Source: Lachnospiraceae bacterium
GTDB taxonomy: Bacteria > Bacillota > Clostridia > Lachnospirales > Lachnospiraceae
Direction of reading: 5' to 3'
DNA length: 60,524 bases
NCBI GenBank assembly: GCA_022791815.1
Contig: JAAVZU010000091.1
Coordinates: 1-60,524 of the forward strand
This document shows positions 8,145 to 16,079 of the stretch, in pieces. The stretch's first letter is position 1; every line of letters begins with the position of its first letter. The notes beneath the pieces were generated by a model. It saw only the letters and a program-made list of their open reading frames with translations, searched no databases and was not told the DNA's origin. The translations under genes were made by a program, and so were the position numbers.

Positions 8145-8522
8145 AAGAAGAGAGTTTGCAATTATGATATATGGAATAGTTTTAAGCATCCATAGTCTTA
8201 ATATGAATGAAGCCTTTAATGTAAGTTTAGAACTTATAATAAAGGCTTTGTTATAATTGAGGTGTATGGATATTTTCATGTCTGCTAATATTTGGGAAGT
8301 GTCGATAGCACCTAATATTATATAAAAGTACTGTTCGCTGCATTTATAGCTGCTTTTTACGTTAGAGGAAATTGTTTTATTAAGTTTGCTATAATAAACA
8401 ATAGCGGCGTTATGAAAATATAGATTAGTAAGTACTAATAATTAGTGTAATTAAAGTGGAAATCGGAATTTTGTTATGGAAAAGGATATATAGAATCAAG
8501 TTCATGAGGTGATAAATACATT
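8145..8522. other. Intergenic region before the immunity-like pair
   Basis: Contains the terminator at 8210-8253 and an AT-rich stretch with a CTAATATT/AATATTA inverted repeat around 8283-8322 whose centre (GTGTCGATAGCAC) is reminiscent of the modular repeats. No convincing promoter or gene was found in 8330-8500. Confidence 0.5.
8210..8253 (+). terminator. Terminator after citrate synthase-DUF6145
   Basis: AAGCCTTTAATGTAAGTT pairs with AACTTATAATAAAGGCTT around a three-base loop, then TTGTTAT. Similar in design to the terminator at 57181. Confidence 0.8.
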
Positions 8523-8939
8523 ATGGAAAGGATAAAAGAAGAAAAATCCGCTGAGCAAGAATGGCAATGGTGCCTTGTTGGCAATATTGTTGAAGAACAT
8601 GAATATGGAGAAAATCATGAATTGAGGTGCGGAAATAAACAGTTTCGCCCTAATGCAAAAGTTTATGTAAATTTAATTTATGGCGGAATGGGACATGAAA
8701 GTATACTGGTTATAGGTACTCCCAGACATTCCCACAGATATATTGAAATTGTAATTGCACGAAAGTATGTAGTAAATTTTCGTTTGCAAAAGGTATTTAA
8801 ACCAGTAATATTAAAACGAATGGACCAATCAGGATGGGATTGGTGGGGAAATACAGATAACGCTCGTGATAAGATAATTAAATCTCTTGAATGGTTAAAT
8901 CCAGTAGAGGCAGAAAAAGCAAGGAGGAGGTTTTTATGA
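8523..8939 (+). CDS. Hypothetical protein, probable orphan immunity-type gene
   Basis: The product is a soluble protein (138 aa), Trp-rich, without signal peptide. Order of features: acidic N-terminus with EQEWQWCLVGNIVE, a beta-rich middle (QFRPNAKVYVNLIYGGMGHESILVIG), RHSHRYIEIVI, and a C-terminus (WDWWGNTDN, EWLNPVEAEK). I do not recognise a named family with certainty. The layout and the following SUKH gene resemble immunity proteins found near polymorphic toxins. It overlaps the next gene by four bases (ATGA), so the two are translationally coupled. No toxin gene is in the window. Confidence 0.75.
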   Translation: MERIKEEKSAEQEWQWCLVGNIVEEHEYGENHELRCGNKQFRPNAKVYVNLIYGGMGHESILVIGTPRHSHRYIEIVIARKYVVNFRLQKVFKPVILKRMDQSGWDWWGNTDNARDKIIKSLEWLNPVEAEKARRRFL

Positions 8940-9361
8940 AATTTTATAAAAAGGCAAAAGAACTTATGGATATGGAAGCTGTAGAGTATGCTGGAGGAAC
9001 TTCAAAAGACGAAATAGAGTGTGCAATGAAAGAATTATCAGTTGTTTTTCCAGAAAGTTATAGAGCATTTTTAAGTGATTTTGGTGCAGGGGATGTTGGG
9101 GGAGAAATTATTTTTGGAATTACAGATATTGAAGAGGAAAATGTGGTAAAGGCAACAAAGGCAGAGCGTAGTGTGGGGTTGCCTGATAATTTTATAATTA
9201 TTAGTTATTGGGAGGATACTTTCTGCTGTTTAGATATTAGCAGGATGAGAAATAATGAATGTCCTGTTGTAGAGTTATCTGAGGATTATAAAGTTACAGA
9301 AATAATTGCAGAAAGTTTTGGACAGTTTCTTTATGATTATGAAAACGATGATGAAAGCTAA
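8936..9361 (+). CDS. SMI1/KNR4 (SUKH-1) family protein
   Basis: The product (141 aa) shows SUKH features: an N-terminal helix pair with GTSKDEIECAMKELSVVFPESYRAFLSDFGAGDV, the FG/W-type core (IIFGITDI, LPDNFIIISYWEDTFCCLDIS) and a C-terminal FGQFLYDYE helix. SUKH proteins commonly neutralise nuclease toxins of polymorphic toxin systems. The start is ATG 8936, with AGGAGGAGG just upstream, inside the end of the preceding gene. It is probably a free-standing immunity gene for a toxin made by other cells. The stop lies in a palindrome (9357-9386). Confidence 0.82.
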   Translation: MKFYKKAKELMDMEAVEYAGGTSKDEIECAMKELSVVFPESYRAFLSDFGAGDVGGEIIFGITDIEEENVVKATKAERSVGLPDNFIIISYWEDTFCCLDISRMRNNECPVVELSEDYKVTEIIAESFGQFLYDYENDDES

Positions 9362-9386
9362 CTGTTCGTGCTCCTAAACAGTTAGC
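9357..9386. repeat. Dispersed palindrome variant overlapping the stop codon
   Basis: GCTAACTGTT (9357-9366) is inverted as AACAGTTAGC (9377-9386). Related to the 28-nt palindromes. The TAA stop of the SUKH gene lies inside the left arm, so the hairpin may also end transcription. Confidence 0.6.
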
Positions 9387-9536
9387 TTTAAATAAAAAGG
9401 AATATAGATACGCAGAATTAATAGTAGCTTTTAATATGTTGGATAAGTGCATATATTTTATAGACTGATGTTTATAATTTTAATAATACATATAGAAAAA
9501 GAAGCTAAAAATTATGGCATTATTTTTGTTAAAAAA

Positions 9537-9564
9537 TTGATTTCTATACAGTTTTTGGTATAAT
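9537..9564 (+). promoter_or_regulatory. Promoter of coaX-dusB
   Basis: TTGATT, 16-base spacer, TATAAT, about 90 bases upstream of coaX. Confidence 0.75.
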
Positions 9565-9599
9565 GAATGCATAACAACACTTAGAAACAGGAAATAATA

Positions 9600-9627
9600 G
9601 TTGCTGTTTATAGTTCGGAACAGTTAC
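9600..9627. repeat. 28-nt dispersed palindrome (copy 2), in the coaX leader
   Basis: GTTGCTGTT ... AACAGTTAC with the same 28-base length as copy 1 and a changed centre. It lies between the promoter and the coaX ribosome site. Confidence 0.6.
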
Positions 9628-9653
9628 TAATTTCGTATATAGGAGAAACAAAA

Positions 9654-10421
9654 ATGATTTTAGTTGTAGATGCAGGAAACACTAATATTACATTGGGTGT
9701 TTTTGAAGGAAAAAAATTACTTGGTACTTTTCGTATGACTACGAAGATTCCTAGAACTTCAGATGAATATGGAATTTTCTTGATTGATTTATTAGAAAAG
9801 AATGCTATTGACGCAAAGAAAATAAAGGACGTAATTATTTCATCAGTTGTGCCTAATATTATGCATTCTTTTACGAATGGTATTAAAAAATACTTTGCGG
9901 TTAATCCCATTATTGTTGGTGCAGGAATTAAAACAGGAATTAACATTGCAATTGCCAATCCCAAATCAATGGGTGCTGACCGAATTGTGGATGCAGTAGC
10001 TGCTTATGAGATTTATGGCGGTCCTGTTATCGTGATTGATTTTGGTACAGCCACAACCCATGATGTGATTACAGAACAGGGTGCCTTGATTGCAGGAGTA
10101 ACCAGTCCTGGTATCCGCATTTCTGCCAATGCACTTTGGAAAGATACAGCTATGCTTCCAGAGATTGAAATTAAGAAGCCAGATACTATTTTGGCCAAAA
10201 ACACAGTAAGTAGTATGCAGGCAGGTTTATTCTATGGAAGTGTGGGACAGACAGAGTATATAATTAAAAAGTTAAAGCAGGAATTACAATTGCCTGATAT
10301 GAAAGTGGTTGCTACTGGAGGTCTGGGAAAGATAATTTCTGATGAGACAGACTGTATTGATGTTTATGATAAAGACTTGACATTAGAGGGACTTCGTATT
10401 ATTTATGAATATAATCGATAA
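9654..10421 (+). CDS. coaX: Type III pantothenate kinase
   Basis: The product (255 aa) phosphorylates pantothenate, the first step of coenzyme A synthesis. ASKHA-fold motifs: phosphate-1 [12 protein letters not shown] at residues 5-16, [13 protein letters not shown], and [10 protein letters not shown], all diagnostic of CoaX. C-terminal GGLGKII is the adenosine motif. Ribosome site AGGAG at proper distance. dusB follows after 28 bases, a common pairing in Clostridia. Confidence 0.95.
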   Translation: MILVVDAGNTNITLGVFEGKKLLGTFRMTTKIPRTSDEYGIFLIDLLEKNAIDAKKIKDVIISSVVPNIMHSFTNGIKKYFAVNPIIVGAGIKTGINIAIANPKSMGADRIVDAVAAYEIYGGPVIVIDFGTATTHDVITEQGALIAGVTSPGIRISANALWKDTAMLPEIEIKKPDTILAKNTVSSMQAGLFYGSVGQTEYIIKKLKQELQLPDMKVVATGGLGKIISDETDCIDVYDKDLTLEGLRIIYEYNR

Positions 10422-10449
10422 AGGGAGTAAACCAAACGAAAGGGATGTT

Positions 10450-11445
10450 ATGAGTATTCAGATTGGAAATGTTACAGTGAAAGGCAATCTGTTTCTTGGA
10501 CCAATGGCAGGAGTCACCGACCTGCCATTTCGTATATTGTGTAAGGAACAAGGGGCAGATTTTATTTATACAGAAATGGTAAGTGCAAAAGGGATTTTAT
10601 ATAAAAATAAAAATACGGAAGTTCTTTTGGAAGTGGATGAGGCAGAGAGACCTGTGGCACTGCAATTATTTGGAGCAGATCCCAAGATTATGAGTGAAAT
10701 GGCAAAACAGATTGAGCAGAGAAACTTTGACGTGATTGATATCAATATGGGATGCCCAGTGCCAAAGGTAGTAAATAATGGAGAGGGTTCTGCGCTTATG
10801 AAGAATCCTAAGCTGGTAGGAGAAATAGTATCCAGTATGACAAAAATCTTGGAAAAGCCAGTTACTGTAAAAATCCGAAAGGGATTTGGGGCAGAGGATG
10901 CAAATGCAGTAGAGATAGCAAAAATTGTGGAAGATAGTGGAGGTGCTGCAGTAGCAGTTCATGGAAGAACCAGAGAACAATATTATAGTGGAAAGGCAGA
11001 CTGGGAGATTATTCGTAAGGTGAAGGAGGCCGTTTCTATACCTGTTATAGGAAATGGGGATATTTTTGAACCAGAAGATGCTAAGAGAATGTTAGAGGAA
11101 ACTGGATGCGATGGTGTGATGCTTGCCAGAGGTGTCCGGGGAAATCCCTGGCTTTTCCGACAGACAAAAACATATTTACAAACTGGTAAAATCTTGCCTA
11201 AACCGCCAATTGAGGAAGTAATAGAGACAATAATGCGCCATGCACAGATGCAGATAGATTTTAAAGGAGATTATATTGGTATGAGAGAAATGCGAAAACA
11301 TGTAGCTTGGTATACCACAGGATATCCTCAATCTGCCAAACTGCGTGGGAATATTAATGAGATAGAAAATATCTCAGATTTACAGTATTTATTGGAGCGT
11401 TATGGGAAACAACTAAATGAGATGCGAATTGCTGAGAAATTTTGA
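10450..11445 (+). CDS. dusB: tRNA dihydrouridine synthase
   Basis: The product (331 aa) is an FMN enzyme reducing uridine in tRNA. N-terminal TIM barrel with PMAGVTDLPFR, INMGCPVPKVVNNGEGSALM containing the catalytic Cys, HGRTREQYYSG, and GNGDIFEPEDA; a helical C-terminal domain binds tRNA. The start ATG 10450 is chosen over an upstream in-frame ATG (10405) inside coaX because AAAGGGA lies just ahead of it and the conserved protein begins there. Co-transcribed with coaX. Confidence 0.93.
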   Translation: MSIQIGNVTVKGNLFLGPMAGVTDLPFRILCKEQGADFIYTEMVSAKGILYKNKNTEVLLEVDEAERPVALQLFGADPKIMSEMAKQIEQRNFDVIDINMGCPVPKVVNNGEGSALMKNPKLVGEIVSSMTKILEKPVTVKIRKGFGAEDANAVEIAKIVEDSGGAAVAVHGRTREQYYSGKADWEIIRKVKEAVSIPVIGNGDIFEPEDAKRMLEETGCDGVMLARGVRGNPWLFRQTKTYLQTGKILPKPPIEEVIETIMRHAQMQIDFKGDYIGMREMRKHVAWYTTGYPQSAKLRGNINEIENISDLQYLLERYGKQLNEMRIAEKF

Positions 11446-11460
11446 AAAGATATAGACAAA

Positions 11461-11512
11461 TTGGTAATTGTAAAATTCTCATTAGTTTAAATAATCTTGA
11501 GCTTCACAGCCA
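11461..11512. repeat. Dispersed element of the TAATTGTRAAACT type
   Basis: The first 38 bases match 1321-1358 at about four bases in five. GTAATTG (11464-11470) returns inverted as CAATTAC around 11514-11520, so this copy is shorter than 1321-1422. It lies between dusB and pfp and may end the former transcript. Confidence 0.55.
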
Positions 11513-11550
11513 CCCAATTACAAACAAATTGAGAAAGGTAGGAATTGTTC

Positions 11551-12771
11551 ATGAAAGGAAATGTATTAGTAGGGCAGTCTGGTGGTCCAACCACGGTTAT
11601 TAATGCAAGCCTTGCAGGAGTGTTGAGTGCTGCATTTAATAGTGAAAAAATTGGACAAGTATATGGTATGATAAATGGAATACAAGGACTTATGGATGAC
11701 CAGCTTATAAACCTAACAAAGGAATTTAAGGGAAATGAAAAGAAATTAGAACAGCTTCGTATCACACCATCTATGTATCTGGGTTCCTGCCGATACAAGC
11801 TGAAAGACCCAAAGGAGGACCCTTCAGATATGGAACGGGTTTTTGAACTGTTGGAAAAAAATAATATTAATTATTTCCTGTATATTGGTGGAAATGATTC
11901 TATGGATACTGTAAATAAGGTATCAAGTTATGCAAAAGACAAGGGTATAGATATTCAGGTTATTGGCATTCCGAAGACGATTGATAATGATTTGATGAAG
12001 ATTGACCATACACCAGGGTTTGGATCTGCTGCAAAATATATTGCTACTTCTATCTTGGAAATGTCTCATGATACTTATATTTATTATATGCAGAGTGTAA
12101 TGATTGTAGAGATTATGGGAAGAAATGCAGGGTGGCTTACTGCTGCATCTGTGCTGGCAAGAAATTCCTATAATGAGGCACCTCATTTGATTTATTTGCC
12201 AGAAAGCAATTTTAGTTGCAAACAGTTTATTGAGGATATTAAGGAAGAATTAAAACATAGGAAACAGGTAATTGTAGCTGTTTCTGAAGGAATCCATGAT
12301 GAAAACGGGGAATATATTTCTGCAAAATCTACAAAGACAGACCAGTTTGGGCATGTTATGTTAAGTGGAAATGGAAAATATCTGGAATCTTTGGTACAAC
12401 AGGAGATTGGATGTAAGGTCCGCTCTGTTGAGTTGAATGTTCTACAGCGTTGTGCAGCGCATATTTCTTCAGCAACAGATGTTTCAGAGGCATTTCATTT
12501 GGGAGAAAAGGCAGTGGATGCTGTATTAAATGGACGTACAGAAGAAATGACATCTCTAAAAAGAATTTCTAATGACCCTTATCGGGTAGAATATATAACA
12601 GTACCAGTGTCACAAGTTGCCAACAAGGAAAAGAAAATCCCGTTGGAGTGGATTAATGAGGCAGGCAATGATGTAAAACCAGAGTTGGTAGAATATTTAA
12701 AACCTTTAATAGAAGGTGAGTTAAAAGTAGAATATAAAGAGGGTATTCCAGATTATATTTTTAGACAGTAA
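11551..12771 (+). CDS. pfp: 6-phosphofructokinase, pyrophosphate-dependent type
   Basis: The product (406 aa) phosphorylates fructose 6-phosphate, probably with PPi. QSGGPTTVINAS opens the nucleotide/PPi site, GGNDS lies at 113-117, and PKTIDND at 141-147 carries the Lys that marks PPi-using enzymes (ATP enzymes have Gly there). GRNAGWLTAAS follows. The start is ATG 11551: AGGTAGG is 8 bases upstream, whereas the in-frame TTG 11545 is too close. Single gene between two repeat-bearing intergenic regions. Confidence 0.9.
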   Translation: MKGNVLVGQSGGPTTVINASLAGVLSAAFNSEKIGQVYGMINGIQGLMDDQLINLTKEFKGNEKKLEQLRITPSMYLGSCRYKLKDPKEDPSDMERVFELLEKNNINYFLYIGGNDSMDTVNKVSSYAKDKGIDIQVIGIPKTIDNDLMKIDHTPGFGSAAKYIATSILEMSHDTYIYYMQSVMIVEIMGRNAGWLTAASVLARNSYNEAPHLIYLPESNFSCKQFIEDIKEELKHRKQVIVAVSEGIHDENGEYISAKSTKTDQFGHVMLSGNGKYLESLVQQEIGCKVRSVELNVLQRCAAHISSATDVSEAFHLGEKAVDAVLNGRTEEMTSLKRISNDPYRVEYITVPVSQVANKEKKIPLEWINEAGNDVKPELVEYLKPLIEGELKVEYKEGIPDYIFRQ

Positions 12772-12826
12772 TTTTTGTGGTTTATTTCTATATATTCATA
12801 TTCACTTTTTTGCATTCTCGTTTACG

Positions 12827-12919
12827 AAACACCCATGTGAATACAGTTGGTGATTGTGAGAGTGCGAAGCACGTAGCAATCAACTTTCATTTATGCCACA
12901 GTGCGAGGCATGGGTGTTT
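12827..12919 (+). repeat. Modular structured repeat bounded by 11-bp inverted ends
   Basis: AAACACCCATG (12827-12837) is inverted at 12909-12919. Inside, 12839-12897 matches 52529-52587 at about 51 of 59 positions. It folds as a GTTG..GATTG / CAATCAAC stem carrying a GTGC-GAA-GCAC hairpin, followed by TTTCATTTATG. The third copy is at 39703-39775 on the other strand. Confidence 0.7.
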
Positions 12920-12920
12920 T

Positions 12921-12996
12921 GTAACTATTCAGGTAGAAACATGCATTTCCTATGTGTTTTGTAAAATTTAGTAATGTCATGGTACTGAATAGTTAC
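12921..12996. repeat. Palindrome-family element with 12-bp perfect inverted ends
   Basis: GTAACTATTCAG (12921-12932) is inverted as CTGAATAGTTAC (12985-12996), with an inner ATGCAT / ATGTGTTT segment. A related element lies at 27609-27655. The right part resembles the 28-nt palindromes with a gap. Confidence 0.65.
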
Positions 12997-13118
12997 ATTT
13001 GCTTTTTAGAATAGTTTTTTAAAGTGCTGAGTTATTGTGAAAAGTACATAATAAATATGGATACATTATGTATATATTGTATAATTCTTATAAATATAGA
13101 GAAAAGAAAAATAAAAGT

Positions 13119-13147
13119 TTGCATTTTCGATAAAAATAGTGTAATAT
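13119..13147 (+). promoter_or_regulatory. Promoter of asd
   Basis: TTGCAT, 17-base spacer, TAATAT. Gives a leader of roughly 200 bases before asd. Confidence 0.7.
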
Positions 13148-13153
13148 TTTTAA

Positions 13154-13340
13154 CAGACGGACATTTGTACGCGTGATAAAGACATGTCCGAAAAGAGATT
13201 TTTTCGTTATGGTAAGCACTATTGTAGGTGCGAACAATAAATTTTCCAGAAGTATCATATTGTATGAAGCAGGTTCTTTCGACTATAATGCCTGTGTAGC
13301 AGAACGATACGAACTGGTAAATAAGACTATAAGACAGAAA
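13154..13340 (+). promoter_or_regulatory. Long structured leader of asd, function unknown
   Basis: CGGACAT and ATGTCCG (about 13157-13190) form a 7-bp stem, followed by AAAAGAGATTTTTTCG that could act as a weak terminator. The conserved lysine-riboswitch (L box) core was looked for and not seen. Confidence 0.35.
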
Positions 13341-13351
13341 GAGGTAATTAC

Positions 13352-14437
13352 ATGAGCGAAAAGTTAAAAGTTGGTATCCTTGGTGGAACAGGAATGGTAG
13401 GTCAGAGATTTATTGCATTATTGGAAAATCATCCATGGTTTGAGGTTGTAACAATTGCAGCAAGCCCAAGGAGTGCAGGAAAGACTTACGAAGAGGCGGT
13501 AGGAGATCGTTGGAAGATGACTACTCCAATGCCAGAAGCAGTAAAGAAGATTATCGTTCATAATGTAAATGAAGTAGAAGAAGTTGCTAAGACTGTTGAT
13601 TTTGTATTCAGTGCAGTGGATATGAGTAAAGACGAAATCAAGGCAATCGAAGAAGCGTATGCTAAAACGGAAACACCTGTTGTTTCTAATAATAGTGCAC
13701 ATAGATGGACACCAGATGTACCAATGGTAGTGCCAGAAATTAACCCAGAACATTTTGAGGTTATTGAATTCCAGAAGAAGAGACTTGGAACCAAAAGAGG
13801 TTTTGTGGCAGTAAAACCAAACTGCTCTATCCAAAGTTATGCTCCAGTACTTACAGCTTGGAAAGAGTTTGAGCCGTATGAAGTAGTAGCAACTACTTAT
13901 CAGGCAATTTCTGGTGCAGGAAAGACATTTAAAGATTGGCCAGAAATGGTAGAGAATATTATTCCATTCATTGGCGGAGAAGAAGAAAAATCAGAACAAG
14001 AACCTCTTAGAATATGGGGGAAAATTGAGGATGGTGTAATTAAGAAGGCAGATGATGTTAAGATTACCTGTCAATGTATCCGTGTACCTGTATTGAATGG
14101 ACATACAGCAGCTGTATTTGTTAAGTTCAGAAAGAATCCAACAAAAGAACAATTAGTAGAGAAACTAGTGAACTTTAAGGGATTACCACAGGAATTAGAC
14201 CTTCCAAGTGCACCTAAGCAGTTTATTCAGGTAATGGAAGAGGAGAACCGTCCTCAGGTTACTTTAGATGTAGATTACGAAAATGGAATGGGTATTTCCG
14301 TTGGACGTATTCGTGAGGATAGTGTTTATGACTGGAAGTTTGTTGGATTATCCCATAATACAGTACGTGGTGCAGCAGGTGGAGCTGTATTATGTGCAGA
14401 AACTTTAAAAGCTAAGGGATATATTACAAAGAAATAA
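13352..14437 (+). CDS. asd: Aspartate-semialdehyde dehydrogenase
   Basis: The product (361 aa) reduces aspartyl phosphate to the semialdehyde, the branch point to lysine/diaminopimelate, threonine and methionine. NADP-binding GGTGMVGQRF at residues 11-20, catalytic Cys158 in KPNCSIQS, His in RVPVLNGHTAAV, and C-terminal GAAGGAVLCAETL. Length and motifs belong to the fungal/archaeal-like subclass (about 350-360 aa), common in Clostridia, not the E. coli type. Single gene with its own promoter and terminator. Confidence 0.95.
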   Translation: MSEKLKVGILGGTGMVGQRFIALLENHPWFEVVTIAASPRSAGKTYEEAVGDRWKMTTPMPEAVKKIIVHNVNEVEEVAKTVDFVFSAVDMSKDEIKAIEEAYAKTETPVVSNNSAHRWTPDVPMVVPEINPEHFEVIEFQKKRLGTKRGFVAVKPNCSIQSYAPVLTAWKEFEPYEVVATTYQAISGAGKTFKDWPEMVENIIPFIGGEEEKSEQEPLRIWGKIEDGVIKKADDVKITCQCIRVPVLNGHTAAVFVKFRKNPTKEQLVEKLVNFKGLPQELDLPSAPKQFIQVMEEENRPQVTLDVDYENGMGISVGRIREDSVYDWKFVGLSHNTVRGAAGGAVLCAETLKAKGYITKK

Positions 14438-14485
14438 TTGAAGATATATAGAAACAGGCGTAATAGAGAGGGTATCTGAATTGTT

Positions 14486-14530
14486 ACAGACAGGCAGTAT
14501 TGCTAATAAAGCAATGCTGTCTGTTTTTTA
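14486..14530 (+). terminator. asd terminator
   Basis: ACAGACAGGCAGTATTGC pairs with GCAATGCTGTCTGT (one bulge) around a 7-base loop, then six T. Confidence 0.88.
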
Positions 14531-14590
14531 CTTTCATTTATGGTGGTGTTACTGCCGAAGGCAGCATGTCAGGTTTATAAGAAAGTTCGT
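14531..14590 (+). repeat. Modular structured repeat, second module only
   Basis: ACTTTCATTTATGGTGGTG, then the hairpin CTGCC-GAA-GGCAG and CATGTCAGG; GAAAGT at 14581-14586 pairs with the opening ACTTTC. It matches 52577-52612 closely. Confidence 0.6.
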
Positions 14591-14634
14591 CCTATAAAGT
14601 AAAAACGATCCGCTTTGGATGTGTACAAATCTTC

Positions 14635-14663
14635 TTGAAAAAGCGACACAGTTGTCGTATAAT
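14635..14663 (+). promoter_or_regulatory. Promoter of the GNAT-TetR operon
   Basis: TTGAAA, 17-base spacer, TATAAT. The spacer contains a palindrome (see next entry). Confidence 0.85.
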
Positions 14664-14682
14664 TAAAAAGACAATAGTGTCG
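14643..14682 (+). promoter_or_regulatory. Tandem palindromic operator, probably for the downstream TetR
   Basis: CGACA-CAGT-TGTCG (14644-14657) sits between -35 and -10. A second GACA-ATAG-TGTC (14670-14681) covers the expected transcription start. Both share the half-site GACA/TGTC with a 4-base gap. Their centres are about 25 bp apart. Placement suits repression by the TetR protein of the same operon. Confidence 0.6.
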
Positions 14683-14703
14683 TTTTTTAAAAGGAGAATA
14701 TTA

Positions 14704-15225
14704 ATGAAAGATTTTTTATTAAGAGAATGGAGAAAAGAAGATGCCAAAACAATCGCAAGGGCAGCTAATAATCCTAATATTGCAGCGAATCTAAGAAATA
14801 CATTTCCATATCCTTATGTACTGGAAGATGCCAAATGGTATGTGAATGATTGTATTTTAAAGGAAGGAAAAAATCAAATTACCCGTGCCATTGTAGTTGA
14901 TGGGGAAGCAGTGGGCAGTATAGGTATATTTGTTAAGGATGATGTATATGAGAAATCAGGTGAGTTGGGATATTGGCTTTCAGAAGATTACTGGAGACAG
15001 GGGATTACCTCCCAAGCAGTGAAGATAATTTGTAGAGAGGCGTTTGCTGCATTTGATATTGTTCGTATTTTTGCAGAACCCTATGAATTTAATGTTGGTT
15101 CAAGATGTGTTTTGGAAAAGGCAGGATTTACCTATGAAGGCACCATGCGTAATGGAGTTTATAAAAATGGAAATATTCATTCTTATTGTATGTATTCTCT
15201 TTTACGAGAGGAGATGGGTTTGTAG
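14704..15225 (+). CDS. GNAT family N-acetyltransferase (RimJ/RimL-like)
   Basis: The product (173 aa) has the GNAT order: N-terminal LREWRKEDAKTIARAANNPN, beta4-beta5 AVGSIGIF and GELGYWLSEDYWRQGITSQAVK with the acetyl-CoA loop, then VLEKAGFTYEGTMRNGVYKNG typical of the RimJ/L group that acetylates protein N-termini or small amines. ATG 14704 has AAAGGAG 7 bases upstream; the longer frame from TTG 14635 would start in the -35 box and is rejected. First gene of an operon with a TetR regulator. Confidence 0.88.
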   Translation: MKDFLLREWRKEDAKTIARAANNPNIAANLRNTFPYPYVLEDAKWYVNDCILKEGKNQITRAIVVDGEAVGSIGIFVKDDVYEKSGELGYWLSEDYWRQGITSQAVKIICREAFAAFDIVRIFAEPYEFNVGSRCVLEKAGFTYEGTMRNGVYKNGNIHSYCMYSLLREEMGL

Positions 15226-15226
15226 A

Positions 15227-15778
15227 ATGGGAGCTAAAGCAGAAAATACGAAAGAAAGAATTCGGCAGGAAGCGTATAGACTGTTTGCAGATAAAGGTTT
15301 TAAGGAGGTGACAATGACCGACATTTGTAAAAAAACAGGATTAAGCAGAGGCGGATTATATCGGTATTATTCCAGCACAGGGGAGATTTTTTCTGAAATT
15401 TTATCAAAAGAATATGTGATAGCTGACCGTATTAGGAAACAGGAAAGTGCCAAAGCTATTTTGGAAGATATGCTTTGGGAGATAAAAGGAGAAATCATGG
15501 ATAAGGAGTTATCTCTAAGTCTTGCCATATATGAGTATGCGAATCTAGGAAATGGAGAATTTTTTAACCATATACATAAAAATGCAAAAAAGCGTTGGAT
15601 AAGTTTGATTCGTTATGGAATGGAAATGAAAGAGTTTAAAAAGGTAAATGCGGAACAAGTTTCTGAGTTAATTTTGTATTACTATCAGGGATTGCGGATG
15701 TGGTCTCGTGTTATTCCCTTTGATAAGCAGGTAGCAGAGTATTATGCGGATACTATTAGAAAGATGTTGCTGATGTAA
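15227..15778 (+). CDS. TetR/AcrR family transcriptional regulator
   Basis: The product (183 aa) has an N-terminal helix-turn-helix (about 8-55: ERIRQEAYRLFADKGFKEVT, DICKKTGLSRGGLYRYY) and a helical ligand/dimer domain. The start is ATG 15227, one base after the stop of the acetyltransferase, with AGAGGAG upstream; the long in-frame extension overlaps the acetyltransferase and is not real. It probably represses its own operon through the tandem GACA-N4-TGTC palindromes. Ligand unknown. Confidence 0.9.
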   Translation: MGAKAENTKERIRQEAYRLFADKGFKEVTMTDICKKTGLSRGGLYRYYSSTGEIFSEILSKEYVIADRIRKQESAKAILEDMLWEIKGEIMDKELSLSLAIYEYANLGNGEFFNHIHKNAKKRWISLIRYGMEMKEFKKVNAEQVSELILYYYQGLRMWSRVIPFDKQVAEYYADTIRKMLLM

Positions 15779-15853
15779 TAATGTACGCATGTATGGATGA
15801 TAATTGCAGATTGGTAACGCTGCAAAGTGGATTCTAGCTGTGGTAGCAGAGGT

Positions 15854-15881
15854 AGGCAATATAGGACATCAATAATTGAGG
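15854..15881 (+). repeat. CTGTAATATA-type dispersed motif (copy 2, diverged)
   Basis: GGCAATATAGGACATC then AATAATTGAGG, aligned without gaps to copies at 6259, 38756 and 48915. Confidence 0.5.
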
Positions 15882-15929
15882 TTTGGTTATGCATTTGTGT
15901 TCTTATGAAACATACAGTAAATGTGTGTT

Positions 15930-15958
15930 TTGACTGAATGGTTATGTTAGAATATACA
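15930..15958 (+). promoter_or_regulatory. Promoter for the 16.1-19.3 kb gene group
   Basis: TTGACT, 17-base spacer, TATACA, about 120 bases before the frameshifted gene at 16080. Confidence 0.65.
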
Positions 15959-16079
15959 AATATGGTTGAAAATATTATAAATCAGAGTGTCAATTAGTAA
16001 TAGAAAAAGTTTTAATCCTATGATACAATGGAATTAGGAAAATTTTAACAAATAACCAGTGCAGGAAGTAGATGAATAT

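Larger units (their letters stand above)
12772..13351. other. 580-bp intergenic region full of repeats, ending in the asd leader
   Basis: Contents in order: a modular structured repeat (12827-12919), an element with 12-bp inverted ends (12921-12996), the asd promoter (13119-13147) and a 200-base leader. No protein gene; the short open frames here cross these structures. Confidence 0.65.
15779..16079. other. Intergenic region with repeat and promoter
   Basis: Holds the CTGTAATATA-type motif at 15854 and the promoter at 15930. No terminator was found directly after the TetR gene. Confidence 0.55.

Noticed and set aside
9654-9964. Antisense frame across coaX
   Set aside because: Shadow of a clearly conserved gene.
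12777-12971. Small plus-strand open frame after pfp
   Set aside because: Runs through two structured repeats; no ribosome site at proper distance.
13154-13340. Lysine riboswitch upstream of asd
   Set aside because: The characteristic L-box core sequence is absent.
13173-13355. 60-codon frame in the asd leader
   Set aside because: No ribosome site, overlaps the asd start and the leader stem.
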